From: Bretschneidera sinensis
Lineage: Eukaryota > Streptophyta > Magnoliopsida > Brassicales > Akaniaceae
DNA: 64,000 nt
Assembly (NCBI GenBank): GCA_023935145.1
Contig: CM043700.1
Location: 67,789,620 to 67,853,619, forward strand
Direction of reading: 5' to 3'
Shown here: in pieces, positions 11,202 to 22,733 of the stretch
How positions within the stretch are numbered: position 1 is the stretch's first letter
Layout: each line of letters starts with the position of its first letter
Translations under genes and position numbers: made by a program
The notes under the pieces: generated by a model
What the model was told of the DNA's origin: nothing
What the model saw: the letters and a program-made list of their open reading frames with translations, nothing else
The model's database searches: none

Positions 11202-14195
11202 ATGGATCGAAAGTTAAAGAGCCAGTTCTCATCCGAGACACATGGGACGAAGAGTCTCCACCTAGTAACACGTAGGGAGTTAGAGAAAGAGGGTGAAGAG
11301 TCTGGTCTCGTGTTAGCTCTAGTGGCCAAAGTGGTTACCTCGAATACACTCGGTCCAACCACTGAACCACCTCCTGATGTCAGTAAACTATTGTTCGAAT
11401 TTCAGGATGTGACCCCTGAGGAGTTGCCCGATGTGCTACCTCTCATGAGAGATATACAACATGCCATTGATCTAGTCCCACGATCCCAGTTGCAGAACTT
11501 ACCATATTATCTCATGAACTGTAGGGACCGTACTGAAATGAATAGGCAAGTGGATGGTCTTTTGAGTAAAGGATTCCTTCGAGAGAGTCTTAGTTCGTGC
11601 GCTGTCCCTGCATTGTTAACCCCTAAGAAAGATGAAATTTGGAGAATGTATGTAGAGAGTCGCGCAATCAACAAAATGACTGTTAAGTATAGGTTTCCCA
11701 TCCTGCGTCTTGAGGATATGTTGGATTTGATGGCAGGAGGTAAGGTTTTCCAAAATTGATCTGCATAGTGGGTATTATCAGATTCGCATTAGGCCAGGAG
11801 ATGAGTGGAAGATTGTCTTTAAGACTCATGATGGTCTCTGAGTGGCTAGTGATGCCATTTAGGCTAACCAATACTCCGAGCACCTTTATGTGAGTGATGA
11901 CTTAGGTTTTGCGCCCTTCCCCAGGCAAGTTTTTGGTGGTCTATTTCGATGATATCCTTATTTATAGTCGATCCTCAGAGACACATATTGGTCACCTTCG
12001 TTTGGTGTTAGAAACACTTAGGGTGGAGAAGTTCTACACGAATATTAAGAAGTGCTCTTTCATGTAGACCCAAGTGAGGGAGTCACAGTTGACCTTGATA
12101 AAATCAGAGCTATTAGAGAATGGTCGGAGCCAAAGACTATTTCTGTGGTTCGGAGTTTTCATGGTTTAGCCAGCTTTTACAGACGATTCATTAAGGGGTT
12201 TAGTTTCATTATGACTCTTATAATTGACTGTTTGCAGAAAGAGGAATTTATGTGGACGTTAACCGTATCTAGAGCCTTTGATGATGTTAAGTGCAAGATG
12301 ACGGAGGTACTTGTATTTAGTCACCCATATTTTTCTAGTATCTTCGAGGTTGCTTGTGATGCATTTGGGATAGGAATAGGAGGGGTTTTGAGTCAGGAAG
12401 GTTATCCCGTTGCATACTTTAGCGAGAAACTCAATGAAGTGAAACAAAGGTATTCTACCTACGATAAGGAGTTTTATGCTATTGTGCAAGCTCTTTGTCA
12501 TTGTCGGTACTATCTACTACCCTAGGAATTTGTTTTGTACTATGATCATCAGGCTCTACGATATCTTAGTTCCCAAAGGAAGCTCAATAGTAGGCATGCA
12601 AAGTGGGTAGAATTTCTTTAGGAGTACATCTTTGTTCTCCACTACCGTGCATATATCGAGAATAAACCTGCTGATGCCCTGAGTCGCGTTGTCATAGTAC
12701 TACAGTCCATGAGTATCTCGGTGTCCGGGTTTGATAGATTAAAGGATGAGTATTTTACTTGTCTAGATTTTGGTATCATCTTTCAAGTGATTAGTGAGGG
12801 AAATTGTCAGTTTTATGTTGACTTCTTACATAGAGATGAATATTTTTTTCGGGAAACTAGATTATGCATTCCACGTGCGTCGTTTAGGGATTTTCTAGTG
12901 TGGAAATGCATGTTGGAGGATTAGCCTGACACTTTGGGAAGGATAAGACAACGCCTTAGTTGAAGACAAACTCTATTGGTCATCATTGAAATGGAATGTA
13001 GGTCGGATCGTGTCGCAATGTCACACATGTCTTCAAGCTAAGGCTAGAAAAAGGAATACTTGGTTATATACATCGTTACATGTACCACATATACCATGAC
13101 AGGACCTTAGCATGTATTTTGTTCTTGGATTATCTAGGACCGCTAGAGGTAATGATTCTATCTTAGTTATGGTTGATAGGTTTTCTAAGATGGCCCATTT
13201 TATCCCTTGTCTCGAGACCACCGATGCTTCTCATGTAGCTAAATTGTTCTTTATAGAGATCGTTAGTCTTCATTGGTTGCCCACTTCTATTGTGTCGGGC
13301 AGAGATGTTAAGTTTATGAGTAACTTATGGAAGACCCTTTGGAGACTTTTTGGGACCCACTTGAGGTTTAGTTCTGCTTTTCGCCCCATATTGATGGTCA
13401 AACTGAGGTTATTAATCGAAGTCTAGGAAACTTACTTAATTGTATTGCTGGGATAAGCCTGGCAATTGGGATTTGTTATTACCTACTGCGGAGTTTGCTT
13501 ACAACTGTTTTGTCAATAGGTCTACTGGTAAAAGTCCCTTTGAAGTTGTCATTGGCTATTCACCTCGTCAACTAGTTGATCTTATCCCATTGCCCCCTGA
13601 TTCCTGACCTTCTAAGTCAGTCGAAGCTTTTGCCTCTCACATCCAAGACTTACATGCTGAACTTCGATGAAAAATCGCATTGAGTAATGATACTTATAAA
13701 CATATTGCCGATGCTCATCGTAGGGATAAAGAATTTAATGAGGAGGATTATGTCATGGTCCGTATTTGTCTTGAGCGGTACCTTAAAAACTCTTTCAAGA
13801 AATTGCATACTAGGGTTACTGGACCATTTCGTATCACTCGCAGACTGGAATCTAATGCTTTATTTACTTGACTTATTATCTGATATGAATATTAGTCTGG
13901 TATTCAATGTGGAGGATTTGTTTCCTTATCGAGGTACCTTTGAGCCTCCTGTGTTGCCTATAAGGTTGTCTACAAGTGGAGCTGTTTTCGCACCCGTGCC
14001 TCAATTACCTAGACCACCTCGCCAATATCAGACTGCATTGCAGACATATTGGACGATGGGATAGTCATGTCCACATCAAGTGTTTTCCAGCATTATCTTG
14101 TTAAGTGGGAAGGGAGACCGTCATCAGATGCTAGGTGGATCATTGAGGAGGAGCTTAGGTGTTTTGATCCCTCTCGTTTGGAGCACTACCAGTAG
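11202..14195 (+). pseudogene. Chromovirus Pol (RT, RNase H, integrase, chromodomain), broken
   Basis: 11202-11760 contains the RT approach region ending in the TPKKDEIWRMYVESRAINK pattern. The catalytic box YFDD is at 11942-11953. 12052-12530 holds the RT thumb and RNase H start, including YSTYDKEFYAIV. 13112-13426 holds the integrase core with [16 protein letters not shown]. Around the catalytic glutamate the frame shifts, so the expected GQTE motif is only seen in another frame. 14046-14195 encodes a chromodomain, with HYLVKWEGRPSSDARWI and a stop at 14193-14195. Frames change repeatedly and many stops are present, so no active polyprotein is expected. Confidence 0.85.
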
Positions 14196-14236
14196 CATTA
14201 ATCGTTGGAGTCGAGTTCTTTCCAGCCAGAGAGGAT

Positions 14237-14500
14237 TGATGGAGCCCAGGCCCAACCAAGCTTGGCACGAACCTATTCGAGAGGCACCCACAAGATATCT
14301 TGGGCTTGGGCTTAGTCTTAGTCTTAGTAATTATTATTTATTTCAGAGTCCTCTTATTTGCAGAGTCCTTACTAGGGTTAGCTTATTTTCTAGTATAAGT
14401 ATCTGATTGTATTTCATTCTAGAGAGACTTTGTTGATATTGAATAAAATACAGTGAGATCAGATTTCTTTCTCCCCAGGGTAGCCTGGTTTTCTGTTTCA
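14237..14500 (+). repeat. Chromovirus 3' LTR (about 264 bp)
   Basis: A purine-rich AGAGAGGAT precedes TGATGGAGCCCAGG at 14237, giving a polypurine tract and an LTR start. The region includes TATA-like and AATAAA-like stretches and ends near TTTCA at 14500, where LINE sequence begins soon after. The right edge is uncertain because no second LTR is available for comparison. Confidence 0.55.
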
Positions 14501-14509
14501 ATCCTCGTT

Positions 14510-15988
14510 TGGTTTCTTTCTCTTTGTTTGTTCTACATCACCGATTTCTTGGAAACTTGTTTGGATGCAATGTGGGGTCTCTTTTGATTTCTTATCTTAG
14601 GCTTCCTCTTGGGGCTAAATTCAAAGACAAAAGTGTGTGGGATCCTATTGTTGAAAGGGGTGAAAGAATCATTACCTATCAAAAGGGGGAAGGTTTACTC
14701 TCATCAAAAGCACTCTCTAGCCTTCCCATTTACTTTATGTCCCTTTTTCCCATGCCTTGTTTAGTGGCTAATAAGTTAGAGAGCATTCAAAAAAGGTTCC
14801 TTTGGGGCAATATAGGGGAGGAATACAAGTATCATTTGGTGAGGTGGAGTGTGATTAAGTAACCGGTGGAAAAAGGAGGTTTAGGTCTCAAGTCTCTCAT
14901 TTTATTTAATAAAACTCTGCTTGGAAAATGGTTATGGATATTTTGGTGGAGAAAGATCATCTGTGGAAGAGAGTGGTGGAGGCTAAGTTTGTGGTGGATC
15001 TTAACGGGTAGATGTCCAAAAAGGGGTGGGGCATATGGAGTTGGGGTGTGGAAGTGGATTCACAAGGGGTGGGAGTATTTCTTTGTGTTTTTGTGATGGT
15101 GGGCAATGGGGGAAGAACTTGGCTTTGGCATGACACGCAGTTTGGGGACACTCCTTTAAGAGACCAATTTTTAGATTTTTTGCTATTGTTAGAGATAAAG
15201 ATTCCCTCATTAGTTCTTGCTTCTCCTTGTCCAATGATGTGAATTCATGGAATGTGCTTTTTGTTCGTTTTGTCTATGATTGGGAGATTAAGATGGTTGA
15301 AAGCTTTTTGGAGGTGCTGTATAGTTTTTGTTTGATGTGGCAAGAGAGGGTTTGGCTAGATTGAAGTCTAATTCAGATAAAGGTTTTGAGGTGAATTCTT
15401 TTTATAAGTTTCTTATTGATGAGATTCCTATGGAAGGTTCTCCCAACTTCCCTTGAAAAACTATTTGGTGTCCTTGTGCCCCAAAAAAGATGAGTTTTTT
15501 TGGGAAACCTCTTGGGGAAAGATTTTTACTAGTGATAATTTGCAAAGAAGGGGAACGTGTTTGTTAATAGGTGTCTCGTTTATAAAGGGTGCACCAAATC
15601 CGTGTTTCATCTTTTAATTGTGTTCATTGGCTAGAAGCTTGTGAGAGATGGTGTATAGTTTTTTGGGTGTTTCTTGGGTTGTTGTCGATTTCGTGAGATA
15701 TGAAGTATGCACTTGGAGTGGTATACGTGAGGAGCTCAAGAAGGTTTACACTTTGATTCCCCTCTCTACTTTTTGATGGAAAATGAGAGACCTATTGAAG
15801 TGATTACTGATTAGATATAGTTGGCTCAATGCTTTTAATTTTTGGTTTAAAGGGAAATTTTTTTGTGAATGACGTAGATCTCCTTGATTTTGTGGAGTTT
15901 CTGTTGTGTAGATAGTCTTTGAGTTTCGGGTTGCACCCTCTCGGTGCTTTTTATATTTTATAATCCAATTTTACTTATAAAAAAAGAG
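14510..15988 (+). mobile_element. L1-type LINE, 5' truncated
   Basis: The fragment encodes the C-terminal end of a plant L1 reverse transcriptase: the YLRLPLGAKFKDKSVWDP pattern, LSSLPIYFMSLFPMP and KRFLWG. A decayed zf-RVT region follows, with WCPCAPKKMSFF. It ends with a typical plant LINE tail: a TTGCACCCTCTCGG-type stretch, an AT-rich segment and an A-run at 15980-15988. The endonuclease and most of the RT are absent, as expected for 5' truncation. It sits upstream of the first visible PRMT5 exon, probably in an intron. Confidence 0.85.
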
Positions 15989-16369
15989 ATCTTCCTTGCT
16001 GGCTTTAACTGGTGTTAGGTTCTTTCAGGTGCATTGAAACCCAATAATTTTCACCTGTGTCAACACTAGAAAAGTAGTAGTACACCCCTTAAGTGATACT
16101 GCTTAGCAGCTGAACATTGAAATGCTTCAGTCTTCAGATTGGACAGTGAATACTTGTTACGTCAAGCTTATTATATGGAATATTGATTCTGTTTTATGAT
16201 TCAGTTGTATGATGGATGTCTAAAGCATATGATCAAAACTTGTTTTAAGCCCTGAATTCATTTGTGACAAGCATCTTGGCAGTTTGTCATTTAGATATGT
16301 TGAGTTTTGCCCCCTTAAGCTACCACTTGTGTTTTTATCTAACACACCTTTCAATATCTCTCTTTTCAG

Positions 16370-16418
16370 GTACACAAGTTTTATCCAGCCGGTGACAGCT
16401 TCAAAGCTATACAATGAT
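16370..16418 (+). CDS. PRMT5 exon (first visible)
   Basis: The exon follows TCTTTTCAG and ends before GTAGGT. It encodes [16 protein letters not shown], entering mid-codon, so an upstream exon must supply two bases of a codon (a Ser is expected from homologues). Confidence 0.9.
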
Positions 16419-16694
16419 GTAGGTCGTTTATCTTTGTGCTCTATATAATCCCACTATAAATTTCATTTGAATTTGTTGTGGCTGTGTAACAGGTGAAGTC
16501 ACATAAAGATCTTGTGCACTTCGAAACTGCTTATGTCGTCAAACTGCACAGTGTAGCAAGACTTGCTCCTTCCCAACCTGTAAGTTCTTCCTTATGGATA
16601 GCTTGTTAACCCAAATCAATTAACATTAGATAAATGGATTATCTAAGGACATTCTATTTGGATTTCTTTTACTTGTTTGTGGACATAATCATAG

Positions 16695-16762
<68 letters not shown>

Positions 16763-19343
16763 CAACGATGATGTAACCTACCTCTAATCCCCATTCACTG
16801 ACACAATAACCCTCCTTATCCGTAAGGGAGTTGTTGCCATGAGGAATCGACCTCAAGATTTTAAGGCACCCAAGTACATTTGACTTGAGGCAATAACCAT
16901 TGAGCCGAAGGCTACGGGCTATAGTCATAGGTTATTGCTGTTAGTTACCAACACAAATTATCTTATTTGCTGATTTTCTCCTGCCTTAAAAGGGCAAATC
17001 ATGAGGTTTCAGCTATTTATTTTTTTGTTCTCTCATAGGTCTTTACGTTTACTCATCCAGACTACTCAACTAAGAGAAGCAACCAGCGTTACAGAAAGCT
17101 ACAATTTGAGATATCTAGTGACACCGGGTCGGCCTTGGTTCATGGTATGCTATAATAAGTCTTTATTTCTTTATCCTGAGTGAAGAAAAATATTCTAGAA
17201 AAATCTTATCCTTCATTTTGTTATATTCTTGCTTCCACTCTCCTATGATGTGATGTTGGTAGCTTGAGAATAAATCTTGTACCAAAATATTAAGTTTGAT
17301 TCCAGATGACCTGCCAACAGATCCACCTTTGTGTGCTAACTTGTATAATTGGAATGATTGGATTTTTATGTTTGTGTCCTTGATGAGCATTAGTGGAGAT
17401 CTGAAGCAGAATGCTAATCTGATATTTATCCTGAAAGATAATATTCAAACATAATAGTGAGCTAAAGATATGTATTTACTGAGAGTGCTGTAGGATGAAT
17501 GGTGGAAGCGTGGTAGGAGCTAGGAAGGGAAGGGGTGATAAGGTCAACTGTTAATAATGAAAAGTTTGAGACAAGATTGAAGTGAATAAATAATGACTGC
17601 ACGTACATTTTTGTTAGTCCCATTTCCATTAAATATAGAAAATAAGTCAGACAAGAGTTTGAACTTTATTCACTTTTCATCTAAATTTGGAATTAAGCTG
17701 GAGTGAAGAATTAAGATTCAGGTTCGTGCCTACACTTAAATTGACTGGAAATCAATTTTGTGAAGGTAGATAGTTTTGTTTTGCCAATGATTCTCCATTA
17801 TTTGTTAAGTTTCTGACACTAAAATTTTTGGAAGAGAAATTTTGTTTTATTACAATATATCTTTTTTATGGGAATTTTGAGCCTGACTTCTTCCTTACAC
17901 TCAACAGGACTTGCTGGCTATTTTGATGCTACCCTCTACAAAGATGTACATCTTGGAATTGAACCATCGATGGCAACGCCAAACATGTTCAGCTGGTAAG
18001 GCATATAATGCTCTTTGAAAAGCTCAAAGTCATTAACTTACAGCTCATCGTTCTTCAAATTGGCATTCAGATTTCATTTTTAAGACCCATGATTGATTAT
18101 AAAAGTTGATTTAGTGGAAATGAACATGTTTGGTCAAAAGATGAGTGTACACAATATTGTTTGGTTTTATAGAATCCATTATTTTACTAAACATTATATA
18201 TTTTATCAGTGTATTCCTAAACATTATATTGTGCGCCAATAATGTTTTGGAAACATTTTTGCAGTTCATACCATAAAGTAAAACATTTTGCAATTCTTTG
18301 TTTGTGATAATCCCAAAGCACAGTTAGTCTTCAAATAATTTTTCTCTTAATAAGCAAAAGTAGAAATAACAAAGGGATAGTTTGGTGACAGTTAGTTGTG
18401 TTATGTAGCTGTGGTGATGGCATACCTGCCGTAGTAGCAATCGTGGACTTCGGTTTATGCTTTTGCTTGATGGCTAAAGAAGTAGTGTTGATTCTTTTTT
18501 TAAATTATTGCTTCCGTGGTTGAAAATCTTTAGACCTTTATAAATGTTCCATTAGAAGGGTGGCAAGAATTATTTTTGAGAAAGGTTTTCTTATCAAAAA
18601 AAGAATTGTTTTGTAGAAATGCCATTATCAGCAAAGCCTAGCCTAACCCTGAAGATGCATCTTCAAACGCAAATGAATTTTGAAAGTCCACACCAAACAA
18701 ACTTAACTAATACCTACCGTCTCATGTAAGATGTTCCTTAGTTGGTAATATGCCTTTTGTTAACCAATTGTGGCTGGTATTTTAGATATTCTATTTTTTT
18801 ATGTTATTTTTTTATTGGTCCAGAATCACATTTGCATTATTCTTCCTCTTGCTTACATGCTGTCTGAGCTCTGTTTTATTCAGGTTTGCAATATTTTTCC
18901 CTCTAAGGAAGCCAATGTATGTACAACCTGGTTCTCCTCTAGAAGTACAGTTTTGGCGTTGTTGTGGTTCTACCAAGGTAAATCATATCATTTCATCACT
19001 GGCTAGCATAAACTAATTCCACAATATTTTCTGTCATATTGATTTCAGTTATCTTATAAAATAAATATAACAATTCAGTAATCTGATGTGAGAAAAGAGA
19101 AATGCCCTAGGGTCCCATTTCCCACCTCTTTTTTTCATGATTGCGTGAAGTTGCAGTAGGATTCTCAAAAGCTCTTATTTTATTTCAAATTACAGTACAA
19201 TTTAAACCTGCTCCTTTCTTGTGGTGCTCATCAGTTTTTATATTTGTAATGTGACACAGGTTTGGTATGAATGGTGCGTGACTTCTCCCTGCCAGTCTCC
19301 TATCCATAACTGCAATGGTCGTTCATATTGGGTTGGACTTTAG
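16370..19343 (+). CDS. PRMT5 (protein arginine methyltransferase 5), last six exons
   Basis: Type II arginine methyltransferase PRMT5 symmetrically dimethylates Arg in histones and splicing factors. Six GT-AG exons (16370-16418, 16493-16579, 17039-17144, 17908-17995, 18884-18976, 19260-19343) splice in frame with no stop into the C-terminal beta-barrel and dimerisation region. Recognisable blocks are [55 protein letters not shown] and the ending GRSYWVGL before the stop. These match plant PRMT5 (Arabidopsis SKB1/CAU1) nearly residue for residue. The exons for the TIM-barrel and SAM-binding Rossmann fold, including the catalytic Glu pair, are absent upstream in this window; LINE, gypsy and duplicated gene X sequence lie there instead. 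It may have an intron longer than 16 kb, or be a 3' fragment. Confidence 0.95.
16493..16579 (+). CDS. PRMT5 exon
   Basis: This 87-nt exon, phase 0 at both ends, lies between AACAG and GTAAGT. It encodes [18 protein letters not shown] and then [11 protein letters not shown] of the C-terminal barrel. Confidence 0.93.
16699..16762. repeat. (GT)n-(TA)n compound microsatellite
   Basis: About 20 TG units are followed by about 12 TA units in a PRMT5 intron. It directly abuts the 3' end of the SINE-like sequence on the minus strand, as is common for SINE tails that have turned into microsatellites. Confidence 0.95.
16763..16935 (-). mobile_element. tRNA-derived SINE-like repeat in PRMT5 intron
   Basis: The minus strand carries an A-box-like GGCTCAATGGTTA followed by a B-box-like GAGGTCGATTCCTC about 60 bases downstream, then a body and a simple-repeat tail. 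This matches a Pol III-promoter SINE layout. A target duplication is not clear; only a weak TCATAG match is seen on both sides. Family unknown. Confidence 0.5.
17039..17144 (+). CDS. PRMT5 exon
   Basis: This 106-nt exon follows CTCATAG and precedes GTATGC. It begins [12 protein letters not shown], continues through QRYRKLQFE and ends SALVH plus the first base of a Gly codon. Confidence 0.93.
17908..17995 (+). CDS. PRMT5 exon
   Basis: This 88-nt exon between TCAACAG and GTAAGG encodes [19 protein letters not shown] and TPNMFS. It ends two bases into a Trp codon, which is completed by the next exon. Confidence 0.93.
18884..18976 (+). CDS. PRMT5 exon
   Basis: This 93-nt exon after TTATTCAG encodes [17 protein letters not shown] and then [13 protein letters not shown], ending in phase 0 before GTAAAT. 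Confidence 0.93.
19260..19343 (+). CDS. PRMT5 terminal exon
   Basis: This exon follows GTGACACAG and encodes [20 protein letters not shown], then RSYWVGL and a TAG stop at 19341-19343. The ending is the conserved plant PRMT5 C-terminus. Confidence 0.95.
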   Translation, partial: VWYEWCVTSPCQSPIHNCNGRSYWVGL

Positions 19344-20050
19344 GAGTTCCAAAAAAAATTTGGACGAAATGTTTGCAATATCACGCACAGAATTTGATCT
19401 GTGTCTTGAACTAGATCCTCAAGAAATCTGTTGAAACTATAGTAAAAATCCCTTTAAAGGGTAATGTATAATGAAAATTCTTGGATTGTTCTGTACAAAA
19501 AAAAAAAAAAAAAAACACTAATTCTCAAAATGCAGAATGGATACTTTTAAGCAAAGCTGGGGTTAGGATCTGACTGAAATCTTTCGTGAGAACATTTGTA
19601 GCCTTGATCATGGACGACTAAGATCAAGTCCATGTTTTGTGCGTTATCTCAGGTTACTCTTTCGGATTTTCTGCAGAAGAGAGTCAAGAGATCATATAGG
19701 GTTGCTATAATGTGCTGCACTTTTTATTCATCTAACAAGTGGCGTAAAATTTTGTTTTGAATCAAAATCAATTTTATTTGTTCACAGTTGTAACCTTGAT
19801 GTTGCTTTTGTTTGTCTTTCTAAATTTGAACTTTCTTTTGTCTCCTCTTTCCCTTGTGGTTTGGCAAATAATTATTAGCACACGAAAAAGGTATAGGATA
19901 AACCAAACTAGAAATGAACGGATCAGAAGAATAACAAATAAAATTTACCGGGGGGGATGATTCTAGACGGTGATGGCAGGAAATTAGGATGAATGAAGAA
20001 GGCATGTCAGGGATGAAGAGGAGGATAAAGGAACAAAGCACAGAAGAGAT
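19344..20050. other. PRMT5 3' UTR and downstream intergenic DNA
   Basis: The 3' UTR starts after the TAG. A genomic run of about 20 A residues is at 19498-19517. I see no gene, RNA or clear transposon in the rest. Confidence 0.6.
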
Positions 20051-20057
20051 GAGAGGA

Positions 20058-20706
20058 TTATAGGGTTCATTTGATTTATAGATAAGATTATAACAGGATA
20101 AAATTGAAATTACAGTGAGATAAGGTTACAAAGGATTAAAATGTATCATCTTAATGTTATGTTTTATTTATAGGAGTGGTTAATTAGTATTAAAATAAGA
20201 TAAAAAATCAAGACATTTTTCATTATTTATCATCCTCAATCAACCCTAAATTCTTTATATCTTAAAAATCTCATCACATTCAAAACTATACCATCAAAAC
20301 CAACCGAATCTAATCAGAAAGCACACCACAAAGTAATCCCTAAACGCAGATAGCAGCAGCTCGCTCTTCTAGGCAATATAGTTGTTTTCATGGAAAATTT
20401 TGAAGTTTTCAATTTTGATGCTCCGGTTTAATTGGGTTAATGGTGCGCCTATGTTGTTGTGGATGCAGTATCTTGAGCAGGAGGGTGGCCCTTTGACGAT
20501 GACGGCATGGTGGCACGAACTGTGGAGAGGGCAGCCTTTAAGAGGAGCAAAATGGGGAAAGAAAAAAATTAATCCAAAAAAGACGAGGTTATGATTAGTT
20601 TCATCTTATCTTAATTCCAGTAAATTGCTTCAACCAAATGTGGGATAATTGTTTATATGAGATTAAAATAATCTAATCATACATTAACCCCTCAATCAAA
20701 CGGGCA
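20058..20706. mobile_element. MITE-like element, member 1
   Basis: An AT-rich, non-coding element begins near TTCATTTGATTTATAG. It ends at CTCAATCAAACGGGC, whose complement also begins with a CGTTTGATTGAG-like end, so the termini are weakly inverted. Bases 20078-20215 are about 75-80% identical to 20735-20870, showing a repeated family. No transposase is encoded and the target duplication is unclear. Confidence 0.5.
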
Positions 20707-20709
20707 ATA

Positions 20710-21550
20710 AAGACCTGTTTGGTTCACGTACATTATTATAATGAGATATAATTAAGATTATAGTGAGATATGATTACAAATTATTAAAATTAGATTATCT
20801 TAATCCTATGTTAGGTTTATAGGATTGACTAATTGATATTAAAATATGATAATAAATAACAAATCTATACCATCTTAGCTCTAATGTCTCCAAACCTTTA
20901 TTTGAAGCCCACCATCAACCATCAAAGCACCCCGTCAAAATCACCCTATCAAAACTAACAACCGAATCAGCCCCAATTTCTCTAAACCCATCAATCTCTT
21001 TCTCTCTCCCACTTGCTCCCTCCTTTGTAACTTGTAAATCATAGAGACATTTCAACACAAAATCACACATCAACACAAATCTAGCAAAAATCAACACAAC
21101 CACACCATTACACATTAACACAAAATCACTCCGAAAAATATCAACACAAACCAAAACCCCCACCCCCAGTTCTCTAAACCCATAAATCTCTTTCTCTTTT
21201 CCACTCGCTCCCTCCTTTGCAACTTGTAAATCATCGACACATTTCAACACAAAATCACACATAAACACAAATCCTGCAAAAATCAACACAAAACCACACC
21301 ATTACACATTAACACAAAATCACTCCGAAAATATCAACACAAACCAAACCACCCCCCCCCCCCCCCAAAATTCTCTAAACCCATCAATCTCGTTCTCTCT
21401 CCCACTTGCTCCCTCCTTTGCAACTTGTAAATCATCGACACATTTCAACACAAAATCACACATCAACACAAATCCTGCAAAAATAAACACAAAACCACAT
21501 CATTACACATTAACACAAAATCACTTCGAAAATATCAACACAAATCAAAC
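20710..21550. mobile_element. MITE-like element, member 2, with expanded interior
   Basis: It starts ACCTGTTTGGTTCA, a common terminal sequence of plant non-autonomous DNA elements, and its first 150 bases resemble member 1. Its interior shares an ACCGAATC-type segment with member 1 and then runs into a three-copy minisatellite. The right terminus was not found. Confidence 0.45.
20978..21550. repeat. Three-unit minisatellite (about 190-200 bp)
   Basis: Three direct tandem units start at about 20978, 21170 and 21371. Each begins TTCTCTAAACCCAT, continues with a CT-rich stretch, CTCCCTCCTTTG and AACTTGTAAATCAT, then runs of ATCAACACAAA. Units are about 90-95% alike; C-runs vary between units (16 C at the second junction). 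No coding role is apparent. Confidence 0.92.
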
Positions 21551-22400
21551 TCATATTGTTTAAAATAAACCAATTTATAAATTATTTTGTTAAACTCAAA
21601 ACATTTTATAATTCTACTGTTTTCCCCATAAACTGTTTCATAAACTATAAAATAAATCATAAACTGTTTCTAATTCTAAGCAAAGCGGTGCCTTTAGAGT
21701 TGAAAGAGAAAATGAAAAAAAATTCAAAGTTAGTAAGAGTGTAGTTAACACGCTTTCCAAATTTCATCAAATATCCATCCATCCATCTTCAAAATTTCAA
21801 TTCCCAATATAATTACAAAAGAAATAAAAAATAAAATAAAAGAGCAGTTAATGTGCAATTCCACTTTCTGGTTTTCCCTTTATGTTTCAACTTTCAAATA
21901 GAGAGTATACGCACATTCTAGGCCTTTATAAAGTCTTTATTGCATAAAAAAGAGAATGAGAGAGTGGAAAATCAATGATGAGATAAGGAGAGGAGGTGGA
22001 AGAAGAATCGCTATGGCAAAGTGATAAAGTAGAATTCATTGTAGCGACCGACAATCTGCGTTTCCAATGAAAGAGTGGCAGTGACTTACAATGCAACCAC
22101 TGGAGAATCCATGAAAATCTTTACTATGAGTATCATTTTCTCAAGAACCTCCATTACCACAACTAGAGGAATCAGAAGAAGAAGAAGAATAAAAGTGATA
22201 ATTAAGAAGATAAATGAAGAAAAAGAAATTGAAAGAAATGGAGCCCTTGAAGAAGAAGAGAAGAATTAAGCAATGGGTATGCAGCCTATTAAGGAGGATA
22301 AGAAGCCTAAGGTGGATAATCTAAGTAATACTAAAGAGAACTCCAAAATCTAACCACAACAACAAGAATCTAAGAAAAGTGAAGAAAGAGAGATTAAAAG
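21551..22400. other. AT-rich intergenic DNA, nothing identified
   Basis: It is A/T-rich with short direct repeats of ATAAACTGTTTC and purine-rich tracts near 21950-22260. Short open frames here are low-complexity and I do not support them as genes. Confidence 0.6.
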
Positions 22401-22429
22401 AAAGAGATGCTGATGTTTTGCTTGAAATC

Positions 22430-22645
22430 AACTGTGGTAATCGACTACACCAAGTGGTAGTCGAATACACATGATTTGAAATAAATAAATGACTGAAGCT
22501 TTTGGTAGTCGACTACATTTGATGATTTAAAATAAATAAGTGGCAGAAACTTTTGGTAATCGACTACACCAAGTGGTAGTCGACTACACATATGATGATT
22601 TCTATTATGAAAGAGATAAAAGCTTTTGGTAGTCGACTCAAATAC
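22430..22645. repeat. Cluster of GTAGTCGACTAC-type palindromes
   Basis: Six variants of GG-TA-R-TCGACTAC or its complement occur in about 200 bases, two as back-to-back inverted pairs around CACCAAGTGG. Comparable GTCGAC-centred repeats occur in the Copia LTR at 24620-24830, so this is probably LTR-derived sequence. Confidence 0.8.
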
Positions 22646-22733
22646 ATGCCTACTATTTTCAAAATTCTGGATTTCCAACAACCATTTTTCAAAGAGTTCG
22701 TATTCTTTCACTTATACCTTCTCATTTTATGAT

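Larger units (their letters stand above)
9704..14500 (+). mobile_element. Chromovirus-type Ty3/gypsy element, 5' truncated
   Basis: This plus-strand element has gag, protease, reverse transcriptase, RNase H, integrase and a C-terminal chromodomain in that order, followed by a polypurine tract and a short LTR. The chromodomain after integrase identifies the chromovirus clade; I could not place it confidently in CRM, Reina, Galadriel or Tekay. The 5' LTR is missing: the body starts right against the Athila-like LTR of element A, which probably inserted into or recombined with it. Multiple stops and frameshifts mark it as inactive. Confidence 0.85.

Noticed and set aside
22075..22269. Small Lys/Glu/Arg-rich gene
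   Set aside because: The purine-rich low-complexity stretch gives a fortuitous frame with no support from context or homology.
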